Translations under genes and position numbers: made by a program | Assembly (NCBI GenBank): GCA_023213315.1 | Contig: JAKCPI010003172.1 | Location: forward strand, 1-64,000 | DNA length: 64,000 nucleotides | Origin: Euborellia annulipes | Taxonomy: Eukaryota > Arthropoda > Insecta > Dermaptera > Anisolabididae | Direction of reading: 5' to 3' | Shown: piece by piece, positions 32,881 through 42,649 of the stretch | Layout of the letters: the number at the start of each line of letters is the position of its first letter | Position numbering within the stretch: position 1 is the first letter of the stretch | Notes under the pieces: generated by a model | What the model saw: the letters and a program-made list of their open reading frames with translations, nothing else | The model's database searches: none | What the model was told of the DNA's origin: nothing

Positions 32881-33469
32881 CCTAAAACGAAGCAATAAAT
32901 TCAAGCATCCCACGATGACACTAATTCATATCTAAATTATTTAAATCAATTTTGGATTAAAACCGTATCAACACCTCTAAAATAAATACAGTATTGATAT
33001 GTTTGAAATAAATTATTAATATAGGCCTAACTATAATTTTAATCCGAATGTTATTTTTGTACTCACTGTTACTTTTGATGTTACGAGTTAGTATAATAAT
33101 AGATCCTCACCTGAAACAAAAAAAAATATATATAAATTAATGATATAATAATCATACTTTCTTTTTATAATGATCGTACCAATGTTATACTGAATTTTCT
33201 TTCAAATACCGTGTAATTGGGGTTGTTAAAACAGGAAGTTCATTTTTTTTTAGAATAAATATTTTGCAACGCATATATGATAAAGTATGGCGATAGTCGC
33301 ATCACCTTTAATAATGGCTTTTAAGAGTATGATTTTCGTCGTTCGAGCAAAAAAAAAAAATTTTAAACTAAATTTTAATAGCATTCTAGGTAAAAAATTT
33401 CATCTTTGTCATCAGAAGGCAAGTAGCCACAACAAAAACCTCCCTCTTTGGTAATAATAGAGTGAGTCT

Positions 33470-33680
33470 CATCAAGAGCAGCGGAATTGGTCGCAAAAGA
33501 CTTGGAACATTAAGGACCCGAACGCAGCCTCCCTCCATGGAGCAAATTGCAGCCCTGACGAGACATTGGCCGGGTATTAATAGCTTCCGAAATGACCGGA
33601 GCTACCTCGATTTTATAAAATGATCGGCGAGGCGCCACCACCGGAACACCGACGTCGCCTTAGGCACTCACCACGCCAAT
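33470..33680. other. Single-copy GC-richer block
   Basis: Balanced composition with GGCGAGGCGCCACCACCGG, a TTATAAAA (33612-33619) and GGCACTCACC, the reverse of a GTGAGT donor. No coding frame spans it. It may be a conserved non-coding element or a promoter-proximal region for the small ORF 220 bp downstream. Confidence 0.3.
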
Positions 33681-33775
33681 AAAACACTTCATAAATTTAA
33701 TTAAATTTGATAGACCTGTAATTGGATCAGCATATTTAAATGACTTTACAATTTTATTTCAAGAATGATGATGAG

Positions 33776-33806
33776 GAAGAAGAAGATGATGATGATGATG
33801 ATGACT
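33776..33806. repeat. (GAT)n microsatellite
   Basis: GAAGAAGAAGATGATGATGATG-type run. Confidence 0.85.
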
Positions 33807-33901
33807 TGCGTTACAATCTCCATTTTATGGTATTTTAATCAATCAATTTGTTTATTTAATTTAATTATTTACATGGAAATTATTTGAATATTTTTACATA
33901 A

Positions 33902-34120
33902 ATGATCGGATTAATAAAAGTTTCACTCGTAACTGGTCTTTTATTGTACGCATTCTCAGTTGAATGTTCCCTAAGGCGGAATGGGTATAATGATGAGTCA
34001 TCAACCTACGCAAATATGACGAATAATAATCGATTATTTTGTACAATATTCAGGAAAAGATTATTTAAGCTGCTCGATTTTAAGTTAACGCCTCTTTATA
34101 ACAATAATTTTTTTTTATAA
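33902..34120 (+). CDS. Candidate small secreted ORF or first exon, unidentified
   Basis: 72 codons. The first 22 residues (MIGLIKVSLVTGLLLYAFSV..C) look like a cleavable signal peptide: short basic start, hydrophobic core, small residues before a cysteine. The rest is polar and asparagine-rich, then drifts into AT-rich sequence, so the real exon may end earlier, for example at GTATAA (33988) after ..LRRNG. No family is recognised. It may equally be chance: 72 codons is unremarkable in such DNA. Confidence 0.2.
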   Translation: MIGLIKVSLVTGLLLYAFSVECSLRRNGYNDESSTYANMTNNNRLFCTIFRKRLFKLLDFKLTPLYNNNFFL

Positions 34121-34635
34121 ATCGAAAATGAAAGATCATCTAAATGATTCTAAAATTACATTCATGATTATTTTTCTAAAATATTACATTATCATTAACA
34201 CTCGAATATTGTCCTTATATCTATGAGATAGACACAGTGACTTTTTTTCTAACTACAAACGAAGTCATGTTCCCTTTTATCTTCCTAACCCGCGAGGAAT
34301 CGAACATCAGTGAGGTGTCTATCAAAAAAAGGGAAATAAAAAGATTATTAAAAGGGCCCTGACTGCCCCACCTGCATAAATGCGTCCACTAATATCCAGT
34401 TTTCACTACAAATACGCCCAAAATAATTTAGTGAACATTTCTGAATTATGGTGATATTAGAAGTCATTTATAATTTGTTCTATTGGTACATAGAACAAAT
34501 TTGTTTTTTTTTTCGAATTTTTTCAAGATGTTAATGAGTTTACCTAAATTAAAATTAAATATATACGGTAAATTAAACACTATGTCATTTGTTTCAAAAG
34601 ATTTTTTAATTAAAAATTAACACTTGATAAGTATT

Positions 34636-34900
34636 CAGTGGCGGATCCAGAGGTGTTTCTCGGGGGGGGGGGGGAAATCTGGAGTGACTGGTCGCACAGC
34701 ACAGATTTTTTTCTTAATTTCGGTAATTTAAAGGCGCATTCTGTTCTTGTTTGCCAGAATATAAATATAAATCAAATTTTAAAGTATTAATTTTTAAAAT
34801 TTTACATTATAAATACATTTTTTTTTTTTTTTTTTTCGAAAAAAAGTATTTTTTTCAAATCTCAGGGGGGTAATTACCCCCTTTACCCCCCCTGCCCTTG
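34636..34900. mobile_element. hAT-type insertion, 265 bp
   Basis: Begins CAGTGGCGGATCCAGAGG and ends CCCTGCCCTTG. The duplication TAAGTATT is perfect (34628-34635 and 34901-34908) and its removal restores the foldback arm. Inside is an HPE hairpin remnant (AAATCTGGAGTGACTGGTCG), so HPE sequence was carried or inserted. Confidence 0.85.
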
Positions 34901-34974
34901 TAAGTATTTCGACAATTAGTCATAATCAGAAGTGATTACATTCTAATACATGAAAGTAGAAACATTATACACTA

Positions 34975-35187
34975 AGGGCCGTCCATATATATATTACGTA
35001 ACGCGTTAGGGAGGGGTATGGCAAAACGTTAATAATTTTGTATAAGAAATTTTATTCGGGGTGGGGGGGAGTAGTTCTATGTTGGGACATAATATTTGTA
35101 GGGGGGTTTGTTTATATGTGACTAACTGTGACATGGGAGGAGGACTAGAAAATCGTCAAAAAAGGCGTTACGTAATATGTGGACCCC
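34975..35187. mobile_element. MITE with GGGG(T/C)C..TTACGTAACGC ends
   Basis: AGGGCCGTCCATA..ATTACGTAACGC at the left, GCGTTACGTAATATGTGGAC, CCC at the right. Flanking TA is ambiguous with the TIR, so the superfamily is not decided (TA would fit Tc1/mariner). Sits inside the left arm of the foldback. Confidence 0.65.
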
Positions 35188-35367
35188 TAGAAGAAATGAT
35201 ACCAACTGCAATACATCACTTCTTATAATGGTAGTAGAAACATTATACAAGGGTGGGGATATACACAAACATAAGTGATGTATTGCAGTTGGTACCTTCT
35301 AGTTCTGGTTCTTCTAGTGTAGACCTATAGTGTATAATGTTTCAACTTTCATGTTTTAGAATGTAAT

Positions 35368-35417
35368 CACTTCTGATGATGACAAGTATGTCTAATTGTC
35401 GAAATACGTATCAAGTG
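35368..35417 (+). ncRNA. Hammerhead-ribozyme-like motif
   Basis: CACTT (35368-35372) directly before CTGATGA (35373-35379) pairs with AAGTG (35413-35417), forming stem I. After one extra T, GACA...TGTC forms stem II (35381-35400). GAAA (35401-35404) follows, then TACGTAT gives a 4-bp self-paired stem III (A-T, T-A, A-T, C-G), and C35412 sits at the cleavage position (ATC). Tiny stem III is typical of the dimer-active hammerheads of Penelope-like retroelements. The extra T between CTGATGA and stem II is non-canonical, so activity is uncertain. Confidence 0.45.
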
Positions 35418-35450
35418 TTAATTTTTAATTAATAAAACCATTGAAACAAA

Positions 35451-36394
35451 AAACCAAAGGGACGAATTTATATCATTTATCTCACAGATGCAATGACGTA
35501 AGTTTTTTGAGGACAGCAATTAAAATAGTTAATTGATTAAGAGTCGTTTTTAAGATAAAAGAATATCAGTTTAAATTTAAATTTTGATGATTCTAATAGT
35601 TTTAAATAATGATAATTATTTTAAGATGTAAGATATATAAGGAGGTTTGAATATTTATATAATTAAGCTGTCTATTTAAATTCCCTAGTTCTAATATTCT
35701 AATGTGGATAAATTTGTTACGTTTTTGCTTAGGGTTGACGAACTCTCTCATAGATTTTTTTTTCTTCAAGATCAAAAAGAATGAAAAATGCATTGTTGGC
35801 TACCTACCAGCCAAGAAAAATCACTTTATACACTTTATGAAAAATCACCAGGCTATTAAATTTATTTAAAATTTGATTGGACTTCTCTTATATTTTAATT
35901 AATATATAAGAGGATTTAAATAAATTAAAAAAAAAATCATTAATTTATTATTTTCTGTTATTTGAGAAAAAAATCCAATTTCAAGTAAAAGATTTTAAAA
36001 AGATATAAAAAAATTTTTAATCAATTTTATCTAAATAGAAAAAAATTAAAATTTTTAAGTCATTAAAAAATTCATTTTTCATGTAATCATCGAGTTTTTT
36101 TTTTTTAATATTGCCTTAACACGCAAAGAAATTACAAATTAGAAAAATAAAATGTGATTTATTTAGAACAAGATGAGAATTCTCATTTTAAAAATTAGAT
36201 TAATGTTTTAGATGCAACCAGGGGTTAAGATTAATCATTAAAAATATGTATGTATTCAGGGTGTGTGAAACATTTACTAACAATGAATTAATAATAATCA
36301 GAGTATTTGAGATTTGAGTATATTCACTTAAATAAATAGAGAAGTTGAATGGGAAAATTAAAATAACTAGAAATACCCAAAGACAAAACGTTTT
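35451..36394. other. AT-rich spacer
   Basis: Nothing recognised. Confidence 0.35.
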
Positions 36395-36734
36395 GCTCAA
36401 TGCTGACGCACACCGATTAGGCAAAATGATTTGCCATTGAACAAAATGTTTTATCATTGAGCGTTTTTGCCTAATCGGTGTGTGTGTGTGTGTGTGTGTC
36501 GGCATTTTTTGCTCAATGGCCGAACATTTTGCTCAATGGCAACGCACACCGATTGAGCAAAACGCTCAATAGCAAAACATTTTGTTCAATGATGTCGAAT
36601 CATGCTCAATTGTGTTTTGCCTCCTCGGTGTGTGTTGACCCATAGAAAAGCATTGAAAAAACAGTTTCAGGCACGATTAGTCAAAAAAGTTTTGTCCGAA
36701 AACGTTTTTGCTCAATTAGTGTGCGCTCAGCCTA
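36395..36734. mobile_element. Nested inverted repeats with GCTGAGCGCACAC-type ends
   Basis: The word CACACCGATT(A/G)(A/G)GCAAAA occurs in both orientations (36404, 36470, 36543, 36710 region), interleaved with GCTCAATGGC. An inner foldback spans 36404-36486 and a (GT)n run is at 36479-36499. The outer ends (GCTGACGCACACC / TGTGCGCTCAGCC followed by TAA) resemble the PIF/Harbinger MITE at 54813. Confidence 0.6.
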
Positions 36735-36757
36735 AAAGCAGTTGATGAAGAAAAAAA

Positions 36758-37111
36758 AGATCTAAAAAATAATTGATTTTTGAATTTTAATCAAAATCTT
36801 TAGAGCCAATTTTGAGAAAATAAAAAAAAAACTGAAAAAGTACATCACTAAAGTACTAGTACTTTTTAGCCGATTTTGTTCAAAAGGTTATTTTGACTAT
36901 CCTGTATGGTACCTAACTTAAATATAAAATTTCAATCCCATAGCTCAATTCCTTCATCCTTAAAATCGTTACACACAGACCATTATGCGGGACCCACTTT
37001 TTTGGACTCATGGGACCTCAAAAACATGTATATCCACCAAAATCTTGACATGATCCCAATACTTTTTCTCTATATATATATACATATTGTATATAGGTAA
37101 GAGAATGTAAA
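36758..37111 (-). repeat. HPE, partial
   Basis: From AAAAAATAATTGATTTTTGA through AAAGTACTAGTACTTT (perfect 16-bp palindrome, 36852-36867) and GGTACCTAACTTAAATATAA to the hairpin CTTTTTCTCTATATATATA..GGTAAGAGAATGTAAA. The AAATCTGG half is missing. Confidence 0.9.
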
Positions 37112-37127
37112 AAAAATTTTCGCTCAA

Positions 37128-37545
37128 ATTTCTTTAATGAAAACAAAAACAACGTTTCAATCGTAGATTAGGATCATCTTCAGGCTTGTTGTTCAATCAA
37201 AAAAAAGTTAAAATTTCTCATATAAATGGAGAGAGGAGTTAGCCAAATTAGGAGTTTCTGCGAAAATAAAACTCTCAAATTTTGGAAACGTTTCGGCTAT
37301 ATTTTATATCGCCATCATCAGTCCCTCAGAGAGTATAAAACATTGGCATCGAGTCTATATGCAGAGTTGTCCAGTTTAATTTGTATTTATACATACAGAT
37401 TTAACTTGTACATAAAATATATAATTCGAGACAATACCCACTAGTCTATACATATAATGTTCATTGATCAAGAAGTAAAATTGTTCTCTGAACATTATAT
37501 GTATAGTGGGCATTGTCTCTTGTTTTCAATAAATAAAGATGGCTG
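37128..37545. mobile_element. Foldback with two hammerhead-like motifs on the minus strand
   Basis: Outer arms TTTAATGAAAACAAAAACAA / TTGTTTTCAATAAATAAAG and an inner perfect-looking foldback at 37428-37519 (GAGACAATACCCACTA..ATGTTCA and reverse). Minus strand 37183-37150: CTGAAGA, T, GATC..GATT, GAAACGTT. Minus strand 37321-37288: CTGATGA, T, GGCGATAT AAA ATATAGCC, GAAACGTTT. Both show CTGANGA, stem II, GAAAC, GTT. Confidence 0.7.
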
Positions 37546-38417
37546 AAGAAAAGCTCCATTTTTGTTAATTAATATTTTCTTCATTTTTTCTCAATTCCAA
37601 AATATACCCTTTTCTCCTTCCAAGGTTGCAAATGCTGAGATACCCCACATATGTTGGAAAGGGCTGTATGGACGGACGGACGGACGTCATGTGTTGGGTG
37701 AATTCCTTTTTTGTTTGGTCGTCGGCGATCAAACAGATGTCCCTGTACTCTCCTCTGCTTACGAATCAATCAGCGACGGCCAGGTGCACGGGTTCGAGGC
37801 CCTGCTTTTCCCATAATCATTTAAGTTCGATCATTTATGAGTGGAAAAAAGAACGATAAGAGGAGAAACCACAAAATTGCGGTATAAATATTGTATTAGC
37901 GTAAGTGCAGATTATCTTAAAAAAAAAAAAAAAAAAAATGAATATCCTATCATCATTAAACCATCTCGAAAGTATATTAAAAGTAGCATGAGAAGAACAA
38001 CAATCAATCTGCAGGGAAACTCAAAATTTTTTTTTCTTTTCTTCGAAGCAAGAAATATTTTTTTTTTCATCTAGCTAAAAAATAGCGTGATATTATTTAT
38101 TAACAACAAATAGAAACTAGATATCAACTAAAATAAAAATAGAAATTATCGTGTTTAAATATGTAATAAATATAGTAAATATAATAATAAAAATAATGCA
38201 AAAATCTTTTTTTCTTAATAATTAATTTTTTTTTTTTAATTAAAGGTCTTAGAAGGGCAGGATTGTAAAAATGCCCTAAAGTGATTTATTCGTTTTTTAT
38301 ATCAAGATTTCAATTTGAATTCCAAATAGCAAATTTTTATAATTCCATATATTTATATTCACTTAAAGTAAATATAAAAAAAAATATTTAATTTTTATTT
38401 CTCTTGTAAGGTACATA
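37546..38417. other. Spacer, with a balanced block at 37640-37820
   Basis: The block contains a (GGAC)n run (37673-37687) and GGTGCACGGGTTCGAGGCCC, a box-B-like word without a box A partner. Overlapping frames exist in several phases and on both strands, which argues against any one being coding. Confidence 0.35.
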
Positions 38418-38452
38418 TGCGTTCTTGGGCCTTGGTTCGGTGGTAGAGTTTA
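38418..38452 (+). repeat. SINE-2 head fragment
   Basis: GGGCCTTGGTTCGGTGGTAGAG is a box-A head like the SINE-2 copies. Truncated immediately before the reverse 5S-SINE. Confidence 0.5.
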
Positions 38453-38454
38453 TT

Positions 38455-38659
38455 TATTTATTTTATTTTTTTAAATTCTCCTTTTCGGCTGCAGAGGCCA
38501 TTAGGGTTTTAATTTTACATATAGTAAATTTAAAATACCGATGGCTACCGGGGGACGTTCTACACGCTGATTCATGAGGGTCACCCATCCCAAATTTCGC
38601 AGGGCTTGTCATTGCTTAACAGGAACTATTGTACGGACTGTTGCTCTACTTCGTTGCCA
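38455..38659 (-). repeat. 5S rRNA-derived SINE
   Basis: Read on the minus strand from 38659: GGCAACG at the start (5S genes begin GCCAACG or similar), TTAAGCA and GGATGGGTGACC, which are the 5S internal promoter box A and box C words. They are separated by exactly 22 nt, the same spacing as in animal 5S rRNA. Then follow AGCGTGTAGAACGTCC, a variable part, the tail core TAATGGCCTCTGCAGCCGAA and AAGG, and an A/T-rich end. The rest of the 5S sequence is diverged, so this is a retroposon and no functional 5S gene. Confidence 0.75.
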
Positions 38660-38832
38660 GGCCCCCCGGCAGTGGTCGAGTTTCTGCCTCTTGTACTAGG
38701 GGTCAAGGGTTCACATCCTCACTCATGAGAGAAAAATTTATTTCATTTGGCTACCAATCAAATGTAATAAATAGAGGTGGGGTCTAAATGGCTTCCGATG
38801 CCGAAAAAGACCTTAAATAAAATAAAAATAAG
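38660..38832 (+). repeat. SINE-2, full-length
   Basis: GGCCCCCCGGCAGTGGTCGA (box A side), CAAGGGTTCACATCCTC (box B), the inverted ATTTATTTCATTTGG / CAAATGTAATAAAT body, and the core AAATGGCTTCCGATGCCGAA, AAAGACC. Confidence 0.85.
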
Positions 38833-39062
38833 GTACGTATGCAAAGGTTGAAACAAATAAACAGGGAGTCAGGCTTACAATTCACATTTCTTCTAATACT
38901 TTTACTGCCAAGTAAGACTTTGCCCCTCCCTGCCTTCAAGTCTTAATCTATGCGAGGGCCCAATTTGCACTTTTTTATGGAACAAAGATAAAGATGTTGC
39001 GGAATGAAATTAATGTCTTCTTATATCTTGGCCTTATCCCTATGTGGGGTCGGCAAAATTAT

Positions 39063-39155
39063 GGGGGGACCAAACTTAAATATAAAATTTCAACTTCCTA
39101 GCTCTTTTCGTCTTTTCGTTCTTGAGATATATACAGAGGTAAGAGAAAGTAAAAA
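39063..39155 (-). repeat. HPE, internally deleted
   Basis: GGGACCAAACTTAAATATAA, CCTAGCTCTTTTCG and TTCTTGAGATAT, then directly GAGGTAAGAGAAAGTAAAA. The segment between is deleted. Confidence 0.8.
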
Positions 39156-39272
39156 TCGAAAATTGAATTTCTACAAAGACTTTTCTTCAACAACGCATAG
39201 TAACAATCGCAGTCAAATATTGTTGAATTTCAAAGTCGACATAATTTGCTAGAGAATATTATTTTAGTCTAA

Positions 39273-39412
39273 GGCTCAGAGGTTCGCATCCCGTCTCATG
39301 CGACAAAAATTTTAATCAAATAAATTGGCTATCAACCAATTGAATTAAATAGAGACGGGGTCTAAATGGCCTCCGATGTCGAAAAGGCCTTAAATTAAAA
39401 AAAAAAAAAATT
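39273..39412 (+). repeat. SINE-2
   Basis: CAGAGGTTCGCATCCCGTCT (box B), inverted AATCAAATAAATTGG / CAATTGAATTAAAT body, core AAATGGCCTCCGATGTCGAA, AAGGCC and poly-A tail. Head truncated before box A. Confidence 0.85.
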
Positions 39413-39654
39413 ATTTTTATGTAGTCTCTGGCCGCTAAAATTTAAAAATTAAAAAAAAATATTATTTTGAAAAATATAATAAAACAAAAGACCAATTTAT
39501 CCTAGAGATCAGCAGGTAAACAAGTTGAAGGTTATTTAAAGATAATTTTAAATTTTAATAAAATAGTTGTATTTGAAATTAAAAAGAAAAATCAAAATAA
39601 AAAACAAACAAAAAGTTTTTTTTTTTTTGAAAATAGATTTTCTTCTTTTTTTTT

Positions 39655-39860
39655 ACCCCGATGCCCTTACGAGAAGAATAAATTGCTCTGGCAACAAAGG
39701 TAATGGAGCCGGAGGAACAAAGAGGAGAGCCGAGGAGTTCTCATGGCTCCTTTGAAGAGCCCGAAGGATCCCTCTCAGAAGCAATCATCGTTTGATTGTC
39801 GAAGCCGGAATCTTAATCGATATGTCTTTTGTTGATTCAAAAGTCGAAATCCCAAGTCAC
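39655..39860. other. Single-copy GC-richer block
   Basis: GGCAACAAAGGTAATGGAGC, CGATTGTCGAAGCC and TTAATCGATATG are included. No coding frame with splice sites. Possibly conserved non-coding. Confidence 0.3.
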
Positions 39861-40043
39861 GACTTTATATATTTATAAATATATATATTTTTTTTTATAA
39901 ATAATTTTACAATTGCTAGAAAAAAAATTCAGAATAATCACAAAAATTGATTATCTATTAAATTTGAAATTTTTAAGACCCTCATTTTATTTATAATGGT
40001 TGTTTATACTTCTGAAGAAATCAATACTGAGATTTTTATAATC

Positions 40044-40648
40044 TAAAAAATCTGGTATGACTGGTCGCAGAGCACAAAACTTTCTCTTACCTTCGGTTAT
40101 TGAAAGTTGTGTTCTGTGATGGTCACACCAGATTTTTTGTGTCGAGATGTATTTATTATATTTTGTTACCATGGCAACCATTTCTCCTATCTTTTCTATG
40201 GAGTACAAGAGTAAAGTAGTCTTTAGAAGATTTCAATGACAAAATGAGAATATACATTTTAAAGAAAATCTAAAAAATAATTGATTTTTGAATTTAAAAA
40301 AAAAATCGTTGGAGCGAATTTAGAGAAAATCGAAAAAAACTGAAAAAGTGCATCAGTAAAGTACTACTAGTACTTTTTGGTCGATTTTGTTTAAAAGCTT
40401 CGTGTCACGTCCCATGGGGGTGCCTAACTTAAATATAAAATTTCAACCTCCTAGCTCTTTCCGTTATTGAGATATTTTGTTCACAGACACACAGACCCAC
40501 AGACAGACCATGTCGCGAAAACCACTTTTTTGGATTCAGGGGACCTCAAAACGTGTATATCCATCAAAATCTCGACATCGAATTTTTGACATGAATCCAA
40601 TACTTTCTCTCTCTATATATTAACATATATATAGAGGTAAGAGAAAGT
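40044..40648 (-). repeat. HPE double-hairpin element, complete
   Basis: AAAAAATCTGGTATGACTGG..GTCACACCAGATTTTTT hairpin (40044-40138), a perfect X-box GTTACCATGGCAAC (40165-40178), AGTACTACTAGTACT (palindrome with a 3-bp duplication), and the terminal hairpin CTTTCTCTCTCTATAT..GAGGTAAGAGAAAG. Confidence 0.95.
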
Positions 40649-41528
40649 GTTAGAAATTTTATTTGGTCGACGAGTTAGTAAATATGAACTAGAGAGGGGG
40701 CTGCAAATGGATTTTAGCCTCTAGGCGGCAGACTCTTAAATCCGGACCTGCTCATTTCATGGGAATATGTCAACTGTTTTACAAAATTTCCCTTTGAGTG
40801 TACTCTAATATTAATAATAATTACATAATAGTCCCAGGTCTAAATATTTTAATATATTCCAAAATTGAATATGTGTTTCTTCTTTTATAAAACATCCTTT
40901 GAGAACGACGGAAACCTCAAAAAAGCCTCTGAGATTGGAAGGTGTTCAAAATGCGAAATAGAGACATGAAATAATTATTTAAACGTTTTTCGTCTGCGGC
41001 TGAAGTGAGGAGCAAAACAAATAGCGCCATCTGGCGTTGTGTGGTCAGGGCCTAATAAGTGAAGACAGTCGGCCAAACTGCAACAAACAACTGCAACACG
41101 CGAGTCGTTCCCACACCACGGTAACTATTAGCTCTATCTTAATTCAAAAACTATGAAAAACATAATTACATAATTTTTACAAATTAAATCAAAAATCGTT
41201 TTTTTTTTTTTTAGATTTATCCAATATTCGAATGAAAAAAAAAAAAAAAAATACCAGAGCTTGCGAAATCAAATTCTTAATTCTCAATAAAATTGTCATA
41301 TCTTTATTCATTGAATATACAACTGCTTTTGACTAAAATCAAAGGAAATTACTATCACTAGGCCCGGTAGCCTGGCAATGGATTAACAACAGCTACAGCC
41401 ACCAAGATCGTTGCAGTCAAGCAATGCCAAGGGAATGACGACGAAGGGGTGGTCCCGAGGAATCGGCGTTTGAACGTCTGTCTCCTGGTAGCTATCGATA
41501 TTTACCATTTAGTATATATATATTTATA
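40649..41528. other. Spacer with GC-richer block at 40960-41130
   Basis: The block contains TAGCGCCATCTGGCGTTG, which resembles an insect CTCF-type site (AGATGGCGC in reverse), and a CTGCAACA duplication. A second short block at 41355-41500 is also single copy. Confidence 0.35.
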
Positions 41529-41816
41529 TTATTAGGGGAATTTTTAATTATAGACCACATTTTGCTATTAATTATTTATTATAAATACAGGGATAAATAC
41601 TGTAGAACGTTTCGACTGCTTATTCTGCAGTCCTTTTAAAGAACTGTGCACTTGCTCCGACTCAAGTCAACTGACTCAGTTCCCCTGAGTCGGAGCAAGT
41701 GCACAGTTCTTGAAAGTGACTGCAGAATAAGCAGTCGAAACGTTCTACAGTATTTATATTTATAATAAATAATTAATAGCAAAATGTGGTCTATAATTAA
41801 AAATTCCCTAATAATA
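41529..41816. mobile_element. Foldback element, about 290 bp, near-perfect arms
   Basis: Arms TAGGGGAATTTTTAATTATA, GACCACATTTTGCTATTAAT, TATTTATTATAAATA, ACTGTAGAACGTTTCGACTG, CTTATTCTGCAGTC and the reverse. The centre CCGACTCAAGTCAACTGACT has GGAGCAAGTGCACAGTTCTT in both arms. The apex motif CTGCAGAATAAGCAG, TCGAAACGTT follows the foldback theme but lacks CTGANGA (CTGCAGA). Confidence 0.9.
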
Positions 41817-41833
41817 ATAATAATAATAAATTT

Positions 41834-41857
41834 TTACTTTCTCTTACCCTATATTTA
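41834..41857 (+). repeat. HPE end remnant
   Basis: TTTACTTTCTCTTACCCTATA only. Confidence 0.6.
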
Positions 41858-41867
41858 TTATTAGATT

Positions 41868-42080
41868 AGACCGAAGTGTCGGTTTCGGTTACGGTTTCGG
41901 CCAAAAATCTTGGTTTCGACCAAGCCGAAACCTGAGTTTGAGATGGGAAGGAGCTCGCACACAAAAAAAAAAATAAATAAAATGATATGAATTTTGTATA
42001 GGAAATACAAGAATCGGTTTCTAAGATTTAGGCCGAAATTCGGTTTCGGTTGAAAATCTTGTTTCGGTCGAACCATAATA
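41868..42080. mobile_element. CCGAAAC-rich MITE-like repeat
   Basis: Left CGGTTTCGGTTACGGTTTCG and right AAATCTTGTTTCGGTCGAAC; same family as 52958-53168 and 63785 to the window end. A minus-strand 115-codon frame here is repeat-driven. A TA run follows at 42106-42129. Confidence 0.65.
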
Positions 42081-42649
42081 ATAATACAAACCACAAATGC
42101 TTTAATATATATATATATATATATATATAATAAACCCCTAAACAGCCCCGAAACCCGACAAGGCTCTCGGTGGCTTGTTGTTTTGGTACCCAACTGGGTG
42201 AAGAACATTTAAGACATCGGTTTGAAAACTAAAAGAGAATATTGTAAGATGCATTGGAAAAATAATTTTAATAAAGATCTTATCAACAAATTAGCATAAA
42301 ACACCAAATAATAATACGAGTATATCAATAATAGGCCTAATAATAATAATAATAAAACATGGGATAAGAAATTATTCAAGTGGAAAAAAAATTTATTAAT
42401 AATGAAATTTTGTTAATATTTTTATGAATTCTAGCGCTATTATTAGGTATACGAATATATTATTTATCTCTAATCAATCACAAATCCATTCTTATTCTTC
42501 TTTGTTAGAATATAACCAGAGATAAATAAATAAAAAGTAATCAAATAAAGCTGCCATGTTGTTTCCTTTCATATTTAGTTGAGGGGGCGTTTTTCTTTTT
42601 TTTTTTTTTTATTTAGGTAAATTGCGATGACTAACATATTTTTTTAAGT
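42081..42649. other. AT-rich spacer
   Basis: Nothing recognised apart from the TA run and (AAT)n words. Confidence 0.3.

Larger units (their letters stand above)
34565..35450. mobile_element. Large foldback with two nested insertions
   Basis: Left arm: TTTGTTTCAAAAG, TTAATTAAAAATTAACACTTG, [insertion], TATTTCGACAATTAGTCATA, TCAGAAGTGATTACATTC, AACATTATACAC, [insertion], TACCAACTGCAATACATCAC. The right arm (35260-35450) repeats these in reverse. The plus-strand right arm holds the best hammerhead-like motif. The outer arm ends (AAACACTATGTCATTTGTTT, TTGAAACAAA) resemble those at 8729 and 51642. Confidence 0.8.

Noticed and set aside
33655..33672. GTGAGT donor on the minus strand
   Set aside because: The sequence that would be exon upstream of it (33667 onward) is AT-rich and has no open frame of note.
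36479..36499. Functional (GT)n regulatory run
   Set aside because: Simple microsatellite grown at the junction of inverted MITE arms.
41861..42208. 115-codon minus ORF
   Set aside because: Made of CCGAAAC repeat and a TA microsatellite.
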